From assembly GCA_026004675.1 (NCBI GenBank), contig BPJP01000008.1, positions 62,001 through 126,000 on the forward strand: a stretch of 64,000 nucleotides of DNA. The letters are read 5' to 3'. Under the pieces are notes generated by a model, which was not told the DNA's origin, did not search any database, and worked only from the letters and a program-made list of their open reading frames with translations. The translations under genes and the position numbers were made by a program. Origin of the DNA: Gemmatales bacterium (GTDB lineage Bacteria; Planctomycetota; Planctomycetia; Gemmatales; Gemmataceae). This document shows, piece after piece, positions 29,157-39,710 of the stretch (positions are counted from its first letter, which is position 1; each line of letters starts with the position of its first letter).

Positions 29157-30128
29157 CTACCACCAGCCTTGCCCCTCTTCTACGATCAGGGTTTTCATTG
29201 CTGAAATCCAGGCCGGATGATCGTTCAGGCAGCGGCACTGATGCAGCAATTCCCCGCCGGCTTGTCGAAATGTCTCTTTGGCTTCGAAGCCGATCTCATC
29301 AATGGTTTCAAGACAATCAGTGGTGAAACCAGGGGTAGCCACAAACACTCGTTTGACTCCTGCCCGTGCAAGATTTTGCAGGGTTTCGTCCGTATAAGGT
29401 TGCAGCCATACGTCTCGGCCGAACCGCGATTGGTACGTCAACGTCCAACGATCTTCCGGCCAGCCCAGCTTGGGCGCCAAAGCCTCGGCTGTCGCCCGAA
29501 CCTGGTCCGGGTACGGATCCCCCCGTTCGACATAGGCAACCGGAATCCCATGAAAACTGAGCAGAAAATGTTCCGGTTCCCAGCCGAGTTTGTCTTGTTC
29601 ATGGCGTATGATCTGGGCAACAGCATCGAGGTAGGAGGGATGGGCGTAGTAGGGTGGGATAATGCGCAAGGCGGGAACGCGCCGCTCTCGCAAAAGCGCG
29701 GAAAAAAGGGCATCGGTGGCCGAGGCCGTCGTCGTCGCCGAATATTGTGGATACATCGGCAAGACGATAAGGCGATCGACCCCCGCTGCGATCATGTCGC
29801 GCACGACCGACCGCACACTGGGTTGGCCGACCTGCATGCCGAAACGGACCAGCGCCTGAGGAAACTCGCGCTGTAACGTTTCGGTTTGCTTTTGGGTGAA
29901 GTAAAGAAGGGGCGATCCGGTTTCCTCGTTCCAGATTCGCCGGTATTTTTCAGCCGATTCACGCGGCCGAGTCCGAAGGATGCGAAAATGAAGAATCAAC
30001 CACCACAGCCAGCGCGGCGCCTCGATCACTCGCGGGTCGCTAAGGAATTGGCGCAAATATTCTCTCACCGCCGGCACAGTCGGTGCCTCCGGCGTACCGA
30101 GCTGAATGAGTAAGACGCCTACCATCAC
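29157..30128 (-). CDS. hemH: Ferrochelatase
   Basis: The enzyme inserts Fe2+ into protoporphyrin IX to make haem (or coproporphyrin III, if the organism uses the coproporphyrin route). The 323 residues match the family: N-terminal GVLLIQLGTPEAP, LPMYPQYSATTTAS, the catalytic-His motif LLSFHGIPVAYVERGD, YQSRFGRD, and the Glu-containing VATPGFTTDCLETIDEI near the C-terminus. Start ATG 30128 is followed by a second ATG, and either is possible. It begins about 50 bases after the exported TPR gene at 30181-31281 on the same strand. Confidence 0.95.
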   Translation of the reverse strand: MMVGVLLIQLGTPEAPTVPAVREYLRQFLSDPRVIEAPRWLWWLILHFRILRTRPRESAEKYRRIWNEETGSPLLYFTQKQTETLQREFPQALVRFGMQVGQPSVRSVVRDMIAAGVDRLIVLPMYPQYSATTTASATDALFSALLRERRVPALRIIPPYYAHPSYLDAVAQIIRHEQDKLGWEPEHFLLSFHGIPVAYVERGDPYPDQVRATAEALAPKLGWPEDRWTLTYQSRFGRDVWLQPYTDETLQNLARAGVKRVFVATPGFTTDCLETIDEIGFEAKETFRQAGGELLHQCRCLNDHPAWISAMKTLIVEEGQGWW

Positions 30129-30180
30129 CTGCCCGATGGTCTGAAAACGCAGATGGCGGTGGCCGTGAAGGGCGACGGAA

Positions 30181-31281
30181 TTAATTCGCTTCCTTCTTCA
30201 TCAATTCCTGATAGCGGCCTGCCAGTTCATCCGTGTTGAGGAGTTTGTCACGAACCTGAGATGCCTTCTCGAGGTCGTTGAGGCCCTTGAACACCTTGTA
30301 GAGATTGTACAAGGCACGGGCCTGCTGCGTCTTGTCCTGGTTGTAGATGACATCGACCGAGAGATGGTTCCACATGGCCCGTCGCAATTTCGCCGGGTCG
30401 TTCGATCCGGATTTATAAAGGAGTTCGCCGAGCGTATTCAGTGCGTCGGCTTTGATTTCGGCCGGTGCTTTTTTGATAACTTCCTGAAGCACCTTTTCGG
30501 CCTCAGCGAGTTTGTTGTTTTCCGCCCGGCACTTCGCCAGATCGATCTCCAGCTTGGTCCGCTCGAGGGAATTGGGTGCGAGAGGTTTGATCATGGCCAG
30601 CAGCCGGTTTTCCACTTCGTCGTACTTCTTGTTTTCGACGAGTATTTGCAATTCGAGCCGCTTGCATTCCGCCTTCAATGCCGGCGGTGCATTCGGCGTG
30701 TTCATCAACTTGTTCAGCGTCGCCTGGGCCGCATCCAGGTTGCCCGACCTGAGTTGCAGGGGAACCAGGTATTTAGGGATGGTCGCCAATTCCCAGCAAT
30801 CGGGATTGGCCTTTTGGAATTTGTCCCATTCGGCCATCGCGGTCTTGAGATACCCGTCGTCGGCGTCCGCACGCGCTGTATGGACGAGCAGAATGCGAAA
30901 GCTAATGTAGCGCCGCAGATAGGGACTTTTCAAAGACTTCTGTTCGAGAACCTGATTGTAAATCTTGATGGCATCATCGTATTTTTTTTCACGTTCCGCA
31001 TTGCGCGCTTTGTGATAGACGATCGACACTGTCGAGGAAGGCATCTCGTAGTCGACGTCGACGACATCGATGGATGGGATCGACAGATTTCCTTTGCTGG
31101 TTTTCAGTTCGATGCCGGCCAGGGACTCCTTGGCGACGACTCCTTTCATGGACACTTCTTTGTTGGATTGGCGATCGAAATAGCGCACCTTGGCTTCCTG
31201 CGATGTTTGCGCCTGTACCGAGGCGGCGGCAAACAGACCCGCGAATACCAGGAACCACAACCTCCTGAGACGACGATTCAT
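30181..31281 (-). CDS. Exported TPR protein
   Basis: A 366-residue protein with a signal peptide ([18 protein letters not shown]). A short beta-rich segment with an SH3/Hfq-like look (GVVAKESLAGIELKTSKGNLSIPSIDVVDVDYE) comes first, then tetratricopeptide-like repeats (YDDAIKIYNQVLEQKS, GNLDAAQATLNKLMNT, NKLAEAEKVLQEVIKKAP) to the end. It is 59 bases downstream of a much larger exported TPR gene, and the two probably form a transcription unit and may work as partners. Function unknown. Confidence 0.8.
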   Translation of the reverse strand: MNRRLRRLWFLVFAGLFAAASVQAQTSQEAKVRYFDRQSNKEVSMKGVVAKESLAGIELKTSKGNLSIPSIDVVDVDYEMPSSTVSIVYHKARNAEREKKYDDAIKIYNQVLEQKSLKSPYLRRYISFRILLVHTARADADDGYLKTAMAEWDKFQKANPDCWELATIPKYLVPLQLRSGNLDAAQATLNKLMNTPNAPPALKAECKRLELQILVENKKYDEVENRLLAMIKPLAPNSLERTKLEIDLAKCRAENNKLAEAEKVLQEVIKKAPAEIKADALNTLGELLYKSGSNDPAKLRRAMWNHLSVDVIYNQDKTQQARALYNLYKVFKGLNDLEKASQVRDKLLNTDELAGRYQELMKKEAN

Positions 31282-31340
31282 CGTGGCAACCTCTCGAAAT
31301 GATTTCTATGTCGATCGAAAACGAATTCTCAAAACACCCT

Positions 31341-34300
31341 TTATTTTGCAGCGGCTTCCGCCTTTTTCAATTCCTCATAGGCTTTCTTCAGGTCTGGTTC
31401 TCGTTCCAAAAGTTGCATGTATTTGTCGCGCAACCCGCCCATTTCTTTGTCGTTCTTCTCGATCGCAACGATCAGGTTGGCGGCCCGGCGAATGAAATTC
31501 TGTTTGTCTGCTTCGGTCTTCACGCTCTTGGAAGTGGAAGCATATTTGTAAACGCAATAAACATAGTTATACAGGCAGGCGTGGTATTCATCCATGCGGT
31601 TGGCTGCCTTCACCATCTCCATCAGTTTTTTCCATTTGTTGGCGGAATATCCATAGAGGTTCTGATCCATCGACAGAAAGATCTCTTCCTTGAGGGCGTC
31701 GAGGTTGCTCTTGCCGAAGGTGGCCATGATTTCTTTCATGAGTTTTTCGGCTTTGTCGAAGTCTTTTTTCAATCGGTGGCAGCGCACCTTCAGCACCATG
31801 ACGCTGTGGTAGAATTTTTGTTCTTTGCCTGCTGCTTCGGGGACCTTGTCAAGGAGGGCCAAGGCCTCGTCGTACATCTCGACACCGATGTACGCAAGAG
31901 CCAGAAAACGGATCGTGGTTTGCGACATTTTTTCGAAAGGCTGTTCGGCCAGGATGGCGAGAAAATTGGCGATTTGTTTTCGAGCGGCATCATACCCGGC
32001 CTTGTCTCCCGACTCTTTCATGTTGTCCAGTTCGCGGGTGATGTCCGCGACGAGTTTGGTCAAAATCGCCGCCGTGGATTCGAACCCCCCTGACGAACCG
32101 AGTATATTCAAGATCGTGGTGGCACGTTTCGAGTTGCCGGTCAACAAATTGGCGCTGAGAGCCATCCCCAGGATCGAATGGGACAAACGCGGATCGAGCG
32201 TCATGATTTTCTTTTCTTCCGCAGCCAGTTTGGCGAGTTCCTCCCGCGCCGGCGCCATCATCTTCTCATATCTGGCAGTGATGTCTTGAATCCGCTTTTC
32301 GATGGCTTTTTTCTCGTTGGGATCGGTGGCGGCATTCAATTTCTGGATCAGTGGCTCTTTTTCCCTGTTGGCCTGTTCGGTAAGCGTGCGGATTTGTTGC
32401 GTGGGCGCTTCCCGTTTCTTCCTCAGTTCATTGTTCCTTCTCTGGTTGTCCGCGATAAGCTGCACGACGCTTGGTTGTTTCGTCGCGGGATCGGGACGAT
32501 CGAGAATCTGCAAAACTTGCTGGTAGCGCTTCGGTTTGTTGGAATTGAACAAATCGAACGCCTTGCCGTACTTCGCATAAAACGAAAACGTGTTCAGTTG
32601 CGATTCCAGTTGTGCTTTCAACTCGGCGGCACGGGGCGACTTGCCGACCTTGTCCAGGCGGGCGTAAAGGTCTTTGAGCAGCGCCTCCATCTGGTCGTAT
32701 TGTTTCTTGGCATACTGGACTTTGAGCAATTCGACTTTGGCACCGATGAAGTAACGAAGGTCGTCGACATTGTCGGGATTGTCAGGCGCCTTGATCCGGG
32801 CCAAAGCGGCAGAGGCGATATCTTCCCACGATTTGCCTTTGGGTGGAGCAACTTTATTCTTCGCCGCTTGTTGTGCGGCATAGGCGAGCTGCATCTGCAC
32901 CTGGTTATAGTTCCCGTAACTCGGTGAAATTCTGCTGAACTCGTTGGCCGCCGTGCCGAAATCCTGTTTTTGCAAGGCCAGCATGCCTAGCTGCTGGTGA
33001 GCGGTATCGCCAGCGACTTTGTTGGGGAATTTCTCCGCCAGGTAGTGCGCCAATTCTTTCATTCGCTCCATGTCGATCTGGACGACCGCACTATTGGCGC
33101 CATACGTGCGAATCTGTTCGTCCAGAACCTGGCCATAGGCATGCAAGGCGTACGCTCCCGCCAGTCCGCCGAACGCCGAATGCGGAAAATTCCTGGCCAG
33201 GTACTCACCATGCAAAGCGGCTTCCAGCGGCCTTTGCAACAGCATCAACGAATACATCAACATGTAGCGGGCGTTGACAAGGTCTTCCGTGCCGACCGAT
33301 GAATCGGCAAAGGCCAGCCCCCGGTCAAGCAATTTGACAATCTGCTCGTGGTCTTTCTTGATCTCTTCGGGCTTGGCCTTCTTTTCCACTTTCTTGTTCA
33401 AGAGGCGCACGACGATCTGGGCGCGGACATAGCAATCGTCGAAATTATCCAGACTGGTGATATTGGCTTCCGCAATTCCCGGATTCAGCTTCAGGAGAAT
33501 TTCAATTCGCCAGTCGCGCGCCTCGCGGCTGAAATCAGATTCGGTTCGGCTCAACAGCGTATAGTAATCCAATGCCTGCTTGAGATACTGTTTTCCAAGC
33601 ACAACATTCTTTTTTTGCAGGTCCGTGCCCAAATTGCGGTAAGTGTCGGCGAGAATCTTGAGGACGCCGTGCCCTTCCGGCGTATTGAGAAATGGCGAGT
33701 AGCGCCTGCGCCAGGTTTCGCCGACCTCGATAATTTCTTTTCTTTCTTCAGGGGTATTGGCCCCTTTGCGGTTGAGAAGACTGAGGTAGAAGTAATTGGC
33801 CAGTCGCCGTCCTGGTTCTGCCGCGGGGCCTTCCAAGCCACGAATCTTCTTGTAGGCTTCGATGCCCTCGTTGAATTCGTCGCGTGCCTCGCGAACTCGG
33901 ATGATCCATGCTTTCGCGACCCAGCAGATCGGATTGTTTTCATCCTGAATCGACAGATTCTGCAACTGTTTCAGGCATCGCTCGCTCAGATCGGTCCGTT
34001 TTTCGACTGTTGTCAGGTCAAATGCGTCATAGGTCTCCATCTGCCGAAACAGATTGAGTGCCATTTCCAGTTCAGAACTCAACTTGGCTCGACTGAGTTT
34101 GGCAGACTCTTCGAAGAGGAGATGTTGGACAATACTGTCGTGTGCTTTTTTGATCTGAGCGCCGGCCTGCTCGAGTCGTTTGCGGGCCCGAATCAGGGCC
34201 TCCTTGCGGGCTTTCTCGTCATTCAATTGTTTGGCGGCGCGCAACTCGTCGTCCGCTTCCCGCACCTCGATGCGGGCCAATTCGAAGTTCGCTTCGGCCG

Positions 34301-34640
34301 CATCCGGCGATTTGCCCGCCACCTTCAAAAACGCCTGCAAATTCTTCTTGGCCTCGTTGTACAAGCGGTTGCGAATGGCACCGTCTTGTTGTTGCGACGC
34401 CTGTTCCAGTTGGATCCGTGCCAGTTCCAAAGGCAAAGAGGCCCGGATTTTTTTCGGCAGGTTCTTGTTGCTGCGCAAAAGTTCCAGGTATTCCAGCGCC
34501 TGGTCGGTGTAATTCATGTCGCGGAGGCGCTGCACGAATTCCAAATGCGGAAAATCCGGAGGAAAATCTTGTTGCGCAACCGTCGGCGCGCACACAAACA
34601 ACCCCAAACCTAATGCCAAGATCGGGTAAGCCACTCTCAT
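31341..34640 (-). CDS. Large exported TPR protein
   Basis: A 1099-residue secreted protein with a signal peptide (YPILALGLGLFVCAPTVAQ) and solenoid-type helical repeats over almost its whole length (YTDQALEYLELLRSNKNL, ALDYYTLLSRTESDFS, QKQDFGTAANEFSRIS, YDEALALLDKVPEAAGK, KDFDKAEKLMKEIMATF). A Lys/Glu-rich coiled-coil segment lies near residues 790-860. ATG 34640 is chosen because it starts directly at the signal peptide with a purine-rich GAGAGAG upstream; the frame is open to 34748. No catalytic motif is visible. A scaffold in the periplasm or paryphoplasm is possible but is inference. Confidence 0.83.
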   Translation of the reverse strand: MRVAYPILALGLGLFVCAPTVAQQDFPPDFPHLEFVQRLRDMNYTDQALEYLELLRSNKNLPKKIRASLPLELARIQLEQASQQQDGAIRNRLYNEAKKNLQAFLKVAGKSPDAAEANFELARIEVREADDELRAAKQLNDEKARKEALIRARKRLEQAGAQIKKAHDSIVQHLLFEESAKLSRAKLSSELEMALNLFRQMETYDAFDLTTVEKRTDLSERCLKQLQNLSIQDENNPICWVAKAWIIRVREARDEFNEGIEAYKKIRGLEGPAAEPGRRLANYFYLSLLNRKGANTPEERKEIIEVGETWRRRYSPFLNTPEGHGVLKILADTYRNLGTDLQKKNVVLGKQYLKQALDYYTLLSRTESDFSREARDWRIEILLKLNPGIAEANITSLDNFDDCYVRAQIVVRLLNKKVEKKAKPEEIKKDHEQIVKLLDRGLAFADSSVGTEDLVNARYMLMYSLMLLQRPLEAALHGEYLARNFPHSAFGGLAGAYALHAYGQVLDEQIRTYGANSAVVQIDMERMKELAHYLAEKFPNKVAGDTAHQQLGMLALQKQDFGTAANEFSRISPSYGNYNQVQMQLAYAAQQAAKNKVAPPKGKSWEDIASAALARIKAPDNPDNVDDLRYFIGAKVELLKVQYAKKQYDQMEALLKDLYARLDKVGKSPRAAELKAQLESQLNTFSFYAKYGKAFDLFNSNKPKRYQQVLQILDRPDPATKQPSVVQLIADNQRRNNELRKKREAPTQQIRTLTEQANREKEPLIQKLNAATDPNEKKAIEKRIQDITARYEKMMAPAREELAKLAAEEKKIMTLDPRLSHSILGMALSANLLTGNSKRATTILNILGSSGGFESTAAILTKLVADITRELDNMKESGDKAGYDAARKQIANFLAILAEQPFEKMSQTTIRFLALAYIGVEMYDEALALLDKVPEAAGKEQKFYHSVMVLKVRCHRLKKDFDKAEKLMKEIMATFGKSNLDALKEEIFLSMDQNLYGYSANKWKKLMEMVKAANRMDEYHACLYNYVYCVYKYASTSKSVKTEADKQNFIRRAANLIVAIEKNDKEMGGLRDKYMQLLEREPDLKKAYEELKKAEAAAK

Positions 34641-34940
34641 AGCGCTCTCTCTATCGACAAAAACATTTCGGCACACGCCGAAAACAGATATGCCCACACG
34701 TTCGACTCGCTTGTCTATCCATTCTGAACGCAATGGCAGCGATGTCAAGCGTTTTCACCGAACCGAAGCGAAGCACGGATCGGCTCGTCGCCTCCACACA
34801 GCGCAAGCCCTGTCCTCTTAAGAATTGTCGTAACGACTTGAACGTTCGTTACCTGGGAAAACGGAGACGACTTCTGCGCGAGGGAATGCGTGAGAAAGGT
34901 GGTGTTGTCCCTTGACGAAAAATTTCAAAATGGAATCGAC
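34641..34940. other. Intergenic region, no gene seen
   Basis: Upstream region of the large exported TPR gene and downstream flank of the hydrolase gene. No convincing gene, hairpin or repeat was seen. Confidence 0.5.
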
Positions 34941-35702
34941 TTAATACAATTCTGGCAGAACGTAGGTACGAAGAAACGAAGCCTGGTTGACGCCAAAATG
35001 GCCGCCGGCGTAGCCCACTTTTTTCATCTCGGGATGCCAGCAGTGCTGGCGAAGGTTGCAGTAGTCGGCGGCGGCTGCCGGGTCGTCAGGGATGCGGAAT
35101 CCAACCCGACCGGCGGGAGGAGAGAGCCAACAGCGATCGGAGGTGCCGAACATGTTCGTCAAGACGCCGAGGATAAAGGTGTCTTCGGGACTGTAGTAGA
35201 CATCGACCTGGCGAGCACAGGGAAGAGCAGGGCGAAGATCGTAATCGGCACATACCGTCGGTGCCAGGAGAAAAACGCGGTCGACCATCTGGCAAGGGAG
35301 GGCTTTCATGGCTTCCAGCACGACGGCACAGCCGGCACTTTGTCCGACGATATGGATGGGCACGTCCGGACCGACTTCAGCGCGCGTTTGCATAACGCGT
35401 TCCGCCAGCTCCTTCCCCGCCCGGCGAAAACGAAAGTTATCCACGTGGTCGACAAGAATATGGTAAACGCCGTGCTGCCACTCCACGGTGCGGACGCAGA
35501 CCGGAGCGTTCTCCGCCCTGACAGCAGCGCGCAGGTTCTGCGACGTTCCCTGGAAGTTGCCTGCACCATCGACAACATAAACGATGCTTCGAGTCGCCGT
35601 CGAAAAAGGATCCGCATGGAAATCGCAGACCTGTTTGCGCAAAGCCGCGCATCCAGAGGTAAACGTCAGCGCCAGACAGGCTATGGCGACGATACGCGCC
35701 AT
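34941..35702 (-). CDS. Alpha/beta-hydrolase-like lipoprotein
   Basis: A 253-residue protein. The N-terminus is a lipoprotein signal (IVAIACLALTFTSGC, lipidated Cys at about residue 18), so it should be membrane-anchored and outside the cytoplasm. The mature part fits a serine alpha/beta-hydrolase: IVYVVDGAG near the first strand, the nucleophile elbow IVGQSAGCAVV (GxSxG), a candidate Asp in YYSPEDTFIL and a candidate His in GYAGGHFG near the C-terminus. ATG 35702 has AAGGAAGG about nine bases upstream. The substrate is unknown. Confidence 0.72.
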   Translation of the reverse strand: MARIVAIACLALTFTSGCAALRKQVCDFHADPFSTATRSIVYVVDGAGNFQGTSQNLRAAVRAENAPVCVRTVEWQHGVYHILVDHVDNFRFRRAGKELAERVMQTRAEVGPDVPIHIVGQSAGCAVVLEAMKALPCQMVDRVFLLAPTVCADYDLRPALPCARQVDVYYSPEDTFILGVLTNMFGTSDRCWLSPPAGRVGFRIPDDPAAAADYCNLRQHCWHPEMKKVGYAGGHFGVNQASFLRTYVLPELY

Positions 35703-36076
35703 CCGACCCTTCCTTGAAACATCGGGACACAATCGCATATTCCTATATATCAGTTTTCCCTGGCGGGAAAGGCGACCCTGCTTCCCCGCAAAATGGGAAA
35801 TCTGCCCCGCTCACCGCTGTGTATTTGTTATCTGACACAAAGTTTGACCAGCCTCTTTGCTTTCACGGGATCCACACGACTGCCTTACCCAGTCGGGTCA
35901 TCTTCGCTGTGTTCCACACGAAGGGCCGCTCCCTGTGCAAAACCTCGCGCCCGGCGAGATGAGTGAAGTCCGGCAAAACGGTAAGAATTTCCGCGTTGCG
36001 AAAGAGCCGACCGAACGAAAAGACGCGTGCACAGCATCCGCGAGCGTGGAGAACCCCCAGAAGGACGACCATCCGT
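35703..36076. other. Intergenic region, no gene seen
   Basis: 374 bases between the SGNH hydrolase stop and the lipoprotein hydrolase start, both on the minus strand. No gene, strong hairpin or repeat was seen. It presumably holds the promoter of the hydrolase. Confidence 0.45.
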
Positions 36077-37303
36077 TCAATCGTCGGCCCGGCTCAGCCG
36101 CCACGTCCCTGTCGGCGGCGGTTGCATCAAAGGCTGGAGGCTGTGATCCTTTTGTTTCAGCAATTCACGGTACTGTTTTCTTTCGGGAGGAAACGAAACG
36201 ACTCCAAATGGCTTAGCACGCCGGCCGAAAATGTATTCGCTGTTATGGGCACGCCAATAATGAAAAAAAAGCATATTCTTGTCCACAATCGCCTGGCGAA
36301 GCCGTTCGCTCTGATCATGAGCCGGTGAGGAGAGAACCGTCACCCCTTTTGCCCAGTCGGCTGCTGTCGCTCGCGCCGCGACCTTGCCCTCGATCACCAG
36401 TTGATAGGTTCCTTTTTTCAGGTTGGTAATGATCAAGAGCGGCTGTTTTTCCATCAGCGATCGATGGATGCTTCGATCTGGCGGAGGCGGGCGCCGGCAA
36501 ACGCTGCTCGCGAATCTGGAGTTCGAGGTCGTCGCCTTTCACCTCGAGGCTGACCACCTCCGTCCCTTCGGCGCGGATAAGGGACCCGGCGCGGCCATCG
36601 ACCGCCACGCGCCAGAGCGGTGCCGGCGCCAGTTGCTCCGCGATGAGTTGGCTGGCCACCCAGTAGCCGTAACGGTTCAGGTGAATGCCATTGTCGGTAA
36701 AGTGCAGCGACGGCTTTTCCCCGCTGCAATCGGAGCAGTCCGTGGTACAAATCGACAAATGGAATCTTGTGCTTTTGGGCAATGTCGCGCTCGGCTTCGA
36801 CGTAGAGCTGAAGCGCTTTGTTATGCTCGTCCGGATCGGGCAAGCCCGGTACTTTTTCATGAAGAATGGGCGAGATCATCACCAGGCGCGGAGGCTCTTT
36901 GCCGTTGTAGCGCTGCGAACGAAGGTGTTGGATCAACGTTTTCCCAATCTCGGCGAAAATCCTGCAGATCGTCTTCGCCGGCAAAGGATTCGTTCATGCC
37001 GAAACAGGCGACGATGACATCTGCTTTTTGCTCTGTCAGATGGTCGTCGAGAGAACCGAAATTCAATGGCCTGGGTCGCAGCGTAAGCGTGTCTCCGGAC
37101 CAGCCGAGATTGCGAAAAGTCAGTCCGTAGTCGGGATGCCGTGCCGCGAGCATCGTCTCGATATAGCCGTACAGCCGGAGCTGGTCGGCGAAGGTATTGC
37201 CGATAAAGACAACACGATCCCCTTTCTTGAAAAGGGTGGTCGGCTCGGCGACCGCCATGCCCCCGCTCGCCAACGCGAGACAAATAGCAATGATCCGCTT
37301 CAT
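36077..37303 (-). CDS. Secreted SGNH/GDSL-type hydrolase (three frameshifts)
   Basis: An exported esterase-like protein of about 408 residues once frames are joined. It has a signal peptide (IIAICLALASGGMAVA), then block I KKGDRVVFIGNTFADQL (Asn where GDSL esterases usually have the Ser-containing GDS), FRNLGWSGDTL, VIVACFGMNESFAG (block III-like GxNE), and a C-terminal HFTDNGIHLNRYGYWVASQ (DxxH block V). Frame changes at A4 36956-36959 and C4 36719-36722 disappear if each run is one base shorter. A third lies near 36470. The last part (36454-36077) adds a helical DNKNMLFFHYWRAHN-like tail found in planctomycete paralogues. It lies 35 bases downstream of the sulfatase. Confidence 0.7.
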
Positions 37304-37338
37304 CTTGTCACCTGGTCTGATTCGGCGTGTCGCAACTC

Positions 37339-38797
37339 CTATTGGTTTTTGAAGTATTTTTCGACGATCCAGGCTGGCTGGTGCTGGTCCGGTTTACGTG
37401 GGGGCGACCGGTCAGGTCGATCTCGGCGGGCATCGGTTTTTCGCTCGACAAAGGCTGGCCGATCGCCTACCCGCTTCTGCCACGCTACTAGCGACCTGAG
37501 CAAACGATCCGCGATGGCAACGTAACGGTGATCCCTGATCACGTCTCGGGTTTCATCCGGATCTTTTTGCAAATCAAACAACTGCCATCGGTTGATCTGC
37601 GGATAACCGATAAGTTTATAGCGTTCATCGCGGACAGCCCGCATATCGTCGGAGAAAGCCAGAAAGAGCGAGTCGCGAATGGCGTCTTTTTGTCCGCGCC
37701 AAATAGGTGCCAGACTCTGGCCGTCCACTCCCTTGGGGACTGGCACGCCCCGCAAGTTCGCAAATCGTCGGAAAAATATCCAGTAAATAAACCAATGCAT
37801 TGGAAGATTTGTTTCGCGGGATACCAGGACCGGCAAAGACGAGCGGCGATTTCATACTGTGTTCATAAAGGCTTTGCTTGCCCAACAGGCCGTGGCTTCC
37901 CAGAGCCAGACCGTGGTCGGCACTATAAATGACGACCGTATTGTTGCCGAATTTCGAATCGCGCAGCACTTTGAGCAGCCGACCGATTTCGTGATCGAGA
38001 TGGCTGATCAAGCCATAATACTCGGCGATTTGATCGCGAATGACCTTTTCCGTTCGTGGCCAGGGAGCCAAGTTTTCATCGCGGAGGACCAGCCAACCAT
38101 TGTTGAACGGGTGTTGGGGCAGGAAGTTCTTCGGCAACGGTACCTCTTTGGCCGAGTAGCGGTCGATATATCCTTTTGGCGCTTGCCGGGGGATCGTGCG
38201 GCGCTGTGAACGGAACGTAAAGATAAAACGGCTTCTTGCCATCGTGGTTTTGCAAGAACTCGATGGCAGCGTCGACAAACAAGGTGCTGGAAAACTTGGC
38301 GCCGATCCGTTTGTTGACGACCTTGCCATCGACCCACATCGACCACTGGCACTTTGGTATGGTCGGACATGCCGCCGAAGAAGACGGCTTTGCCCTGGCG
38401 GAACCCGCGCAAGAATGAAGCCGTCCCGTTGTGCCATTTGCCGGTGGCAAAGGTGACATAGCCATTTTGTCGCAGTACTTCAGGCAGAAGGGGGGCGTTC
38501 GACAAGTTCGTTTTTACGTTGAAAAAGATAACGCCCGCTGTTGAGCATCGCCCGGCTGGGCACGCACACGGCGCCCCCCATCGATCCCATGCAATAGGCC
38601 TGGGAAAAGCGGAAGCCGGTCTCGAAAAGACTGTCGATATTCGGCGTTTTGATGACTGAATTGCCAAGAGCTGAAATGGAATCGGCTCTTTGGTCGTCAG
38701 CCAAAAGAACGATGAAGTTGGGTTTGTCCGCGGCCGGCGCCGCTTGCCAGACGCCGCTTACGAACAATCCGGCGAAGACCAGAAACCATGTTCGCAT
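37339..38797 (-). CDS. Secreted sulfatase (several frameshifts)
   Basis: A formylglycine-type sulfatase of about 480 residues spread over several frames. It has a signal peptide ([19 protein letters not shown]), then [15 protein letters not shown] (metal Asp pair), and the modification site [15 protein letters not shown] (CxPSR, Cys to be converted to formylglycine). Then come [47 protein letters not shown] (metal Asp-His) and a C-terminal [24 protein letters not shown]. At least four frame changes occur between 38500 and 37800, some at short homopolymers, in line with errors in neighbouring genes. Substrate class (polysaccharide or steroid sulfate) is not determinable. An FGE-like protein is encoded at 51966-52805. 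Confidence 0.83.
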
Positions 38798-38915
38798 CGT
38801 TTTCTTCTCGCAAAAGGTCCGGGGCTCATCTCGACCGACCCGAGCCGGTCACTGTCATTGATTCTAGGACAATGCCATCTCCGAAGCGACAACTCCTTTT
38901 TTCCAGCGACGTTTT

Positions 38916-39419
38916 TCACAGCAAATCGATGTAACTTGTTTCGACCAGATCAGCGTTGCTAATGCCGAGTTGGCCCATCAACGCTTCCGCGATGTTCTTT
39001 CCTTCAAGAAGGCTCTGGTCGGGACGCAGAACCACCTCCAATTCAACGAACTCACCAAGCTGGTCGACCCGATCGAGATGCACGCGTGTCTGGCCGATGA
39101 GATGCAATTGCCGCTGTTTCACCACTTCACCACGTTTGCCTAGCGCCATGGTCAAGAGCCGTTCCGCCTGCTCGATGTCTTCGACGGGCAAGCGAAGGTA
39201 ACGTGATTCGCGTGCCTCGCGAGCGAGAGCACGTTCGTAGTAGATCAATTCACCCCGTTGGCCGTCGGTGATTCGGAGTTTGAGCCGACCGTTTGGAACG
39301 AAAAAGTACACGTCCCGCTGGCGGCAAACAACTGGATCGCTCTGGGCCAGGACCTTGGCCTTTTGTTCCACTTCGGTGAAGCGGGAAAGACGCGCCTTGA
39401 TTTCGACATTGCGATTCAT
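38916..39419 (-). CDS. CYTH-domain protein (class IV adenylate cyclase/thiamine-triphosphatase-like)
   Basis: A 167-residue CYTH-domain protein, a tunnel-fold phosphotransferase/hydrolase acting on triphosphates with Mg2+. The N-terminal NVEIKAR corresponds to the ExExK signature in a reduced form, followed by the basic KLRIT and ELIYYERA strands and the acidic GEFVELEVVL late strand that binds metal. The length and pattern resemble CyaB-like class IV cyclases and thiamine-triphosphatase-like proteins, and the sequence alone does not separate these activities. It is a single gene with 118 bases to the sulfatase start. Confidence 0.8.
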   Translation of the reverse strand: MNRNVEIKARLSRFTEVEQKAKVLAQSDPVVCRQRDVYFFVPNGRLKLRITDGQRGELIYYERALAREARESRYLRLPVEDIEQAERLLTMALGKRGEVVKQRQLHLIGQTRVHLDRVDQLGEFVELEVVLRPDQSLLEGKNIAEALMGQLGISNADLVETSYIDLL

Positions 39420-39710
39420 CGGACAAGCATTTCTTTGCCCTACCGCTTTTAGCCCTGGCCATCGCCAATGGAAGCGAGTTTGCCCAAGCGACGGCGCTCA
39501 AACGGTCATACATTTCCGAGGAATACGTGCCGGCCTGAGCGTCCCCACAAACTGGCAAGCAATGAAATCACGAATGGTTGGATCCTTCAGTTCCTTCCCG
39601 AGCAGCCAGTTTGCAGGCGAATGCAACGCTCGCTCTTATAGTTCTGCAATGGTCTGGTCGCCGCAATTATCACGTCGTATCCGGCTGTTCGCCGCCTGTC
39701 AAGGAATAGC

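Noticed and set aside
33348..34613. 421-codon plus-strand frame in the large TPR gene
   Set aside because: Shadow frame of the minus-strand TPR gene.
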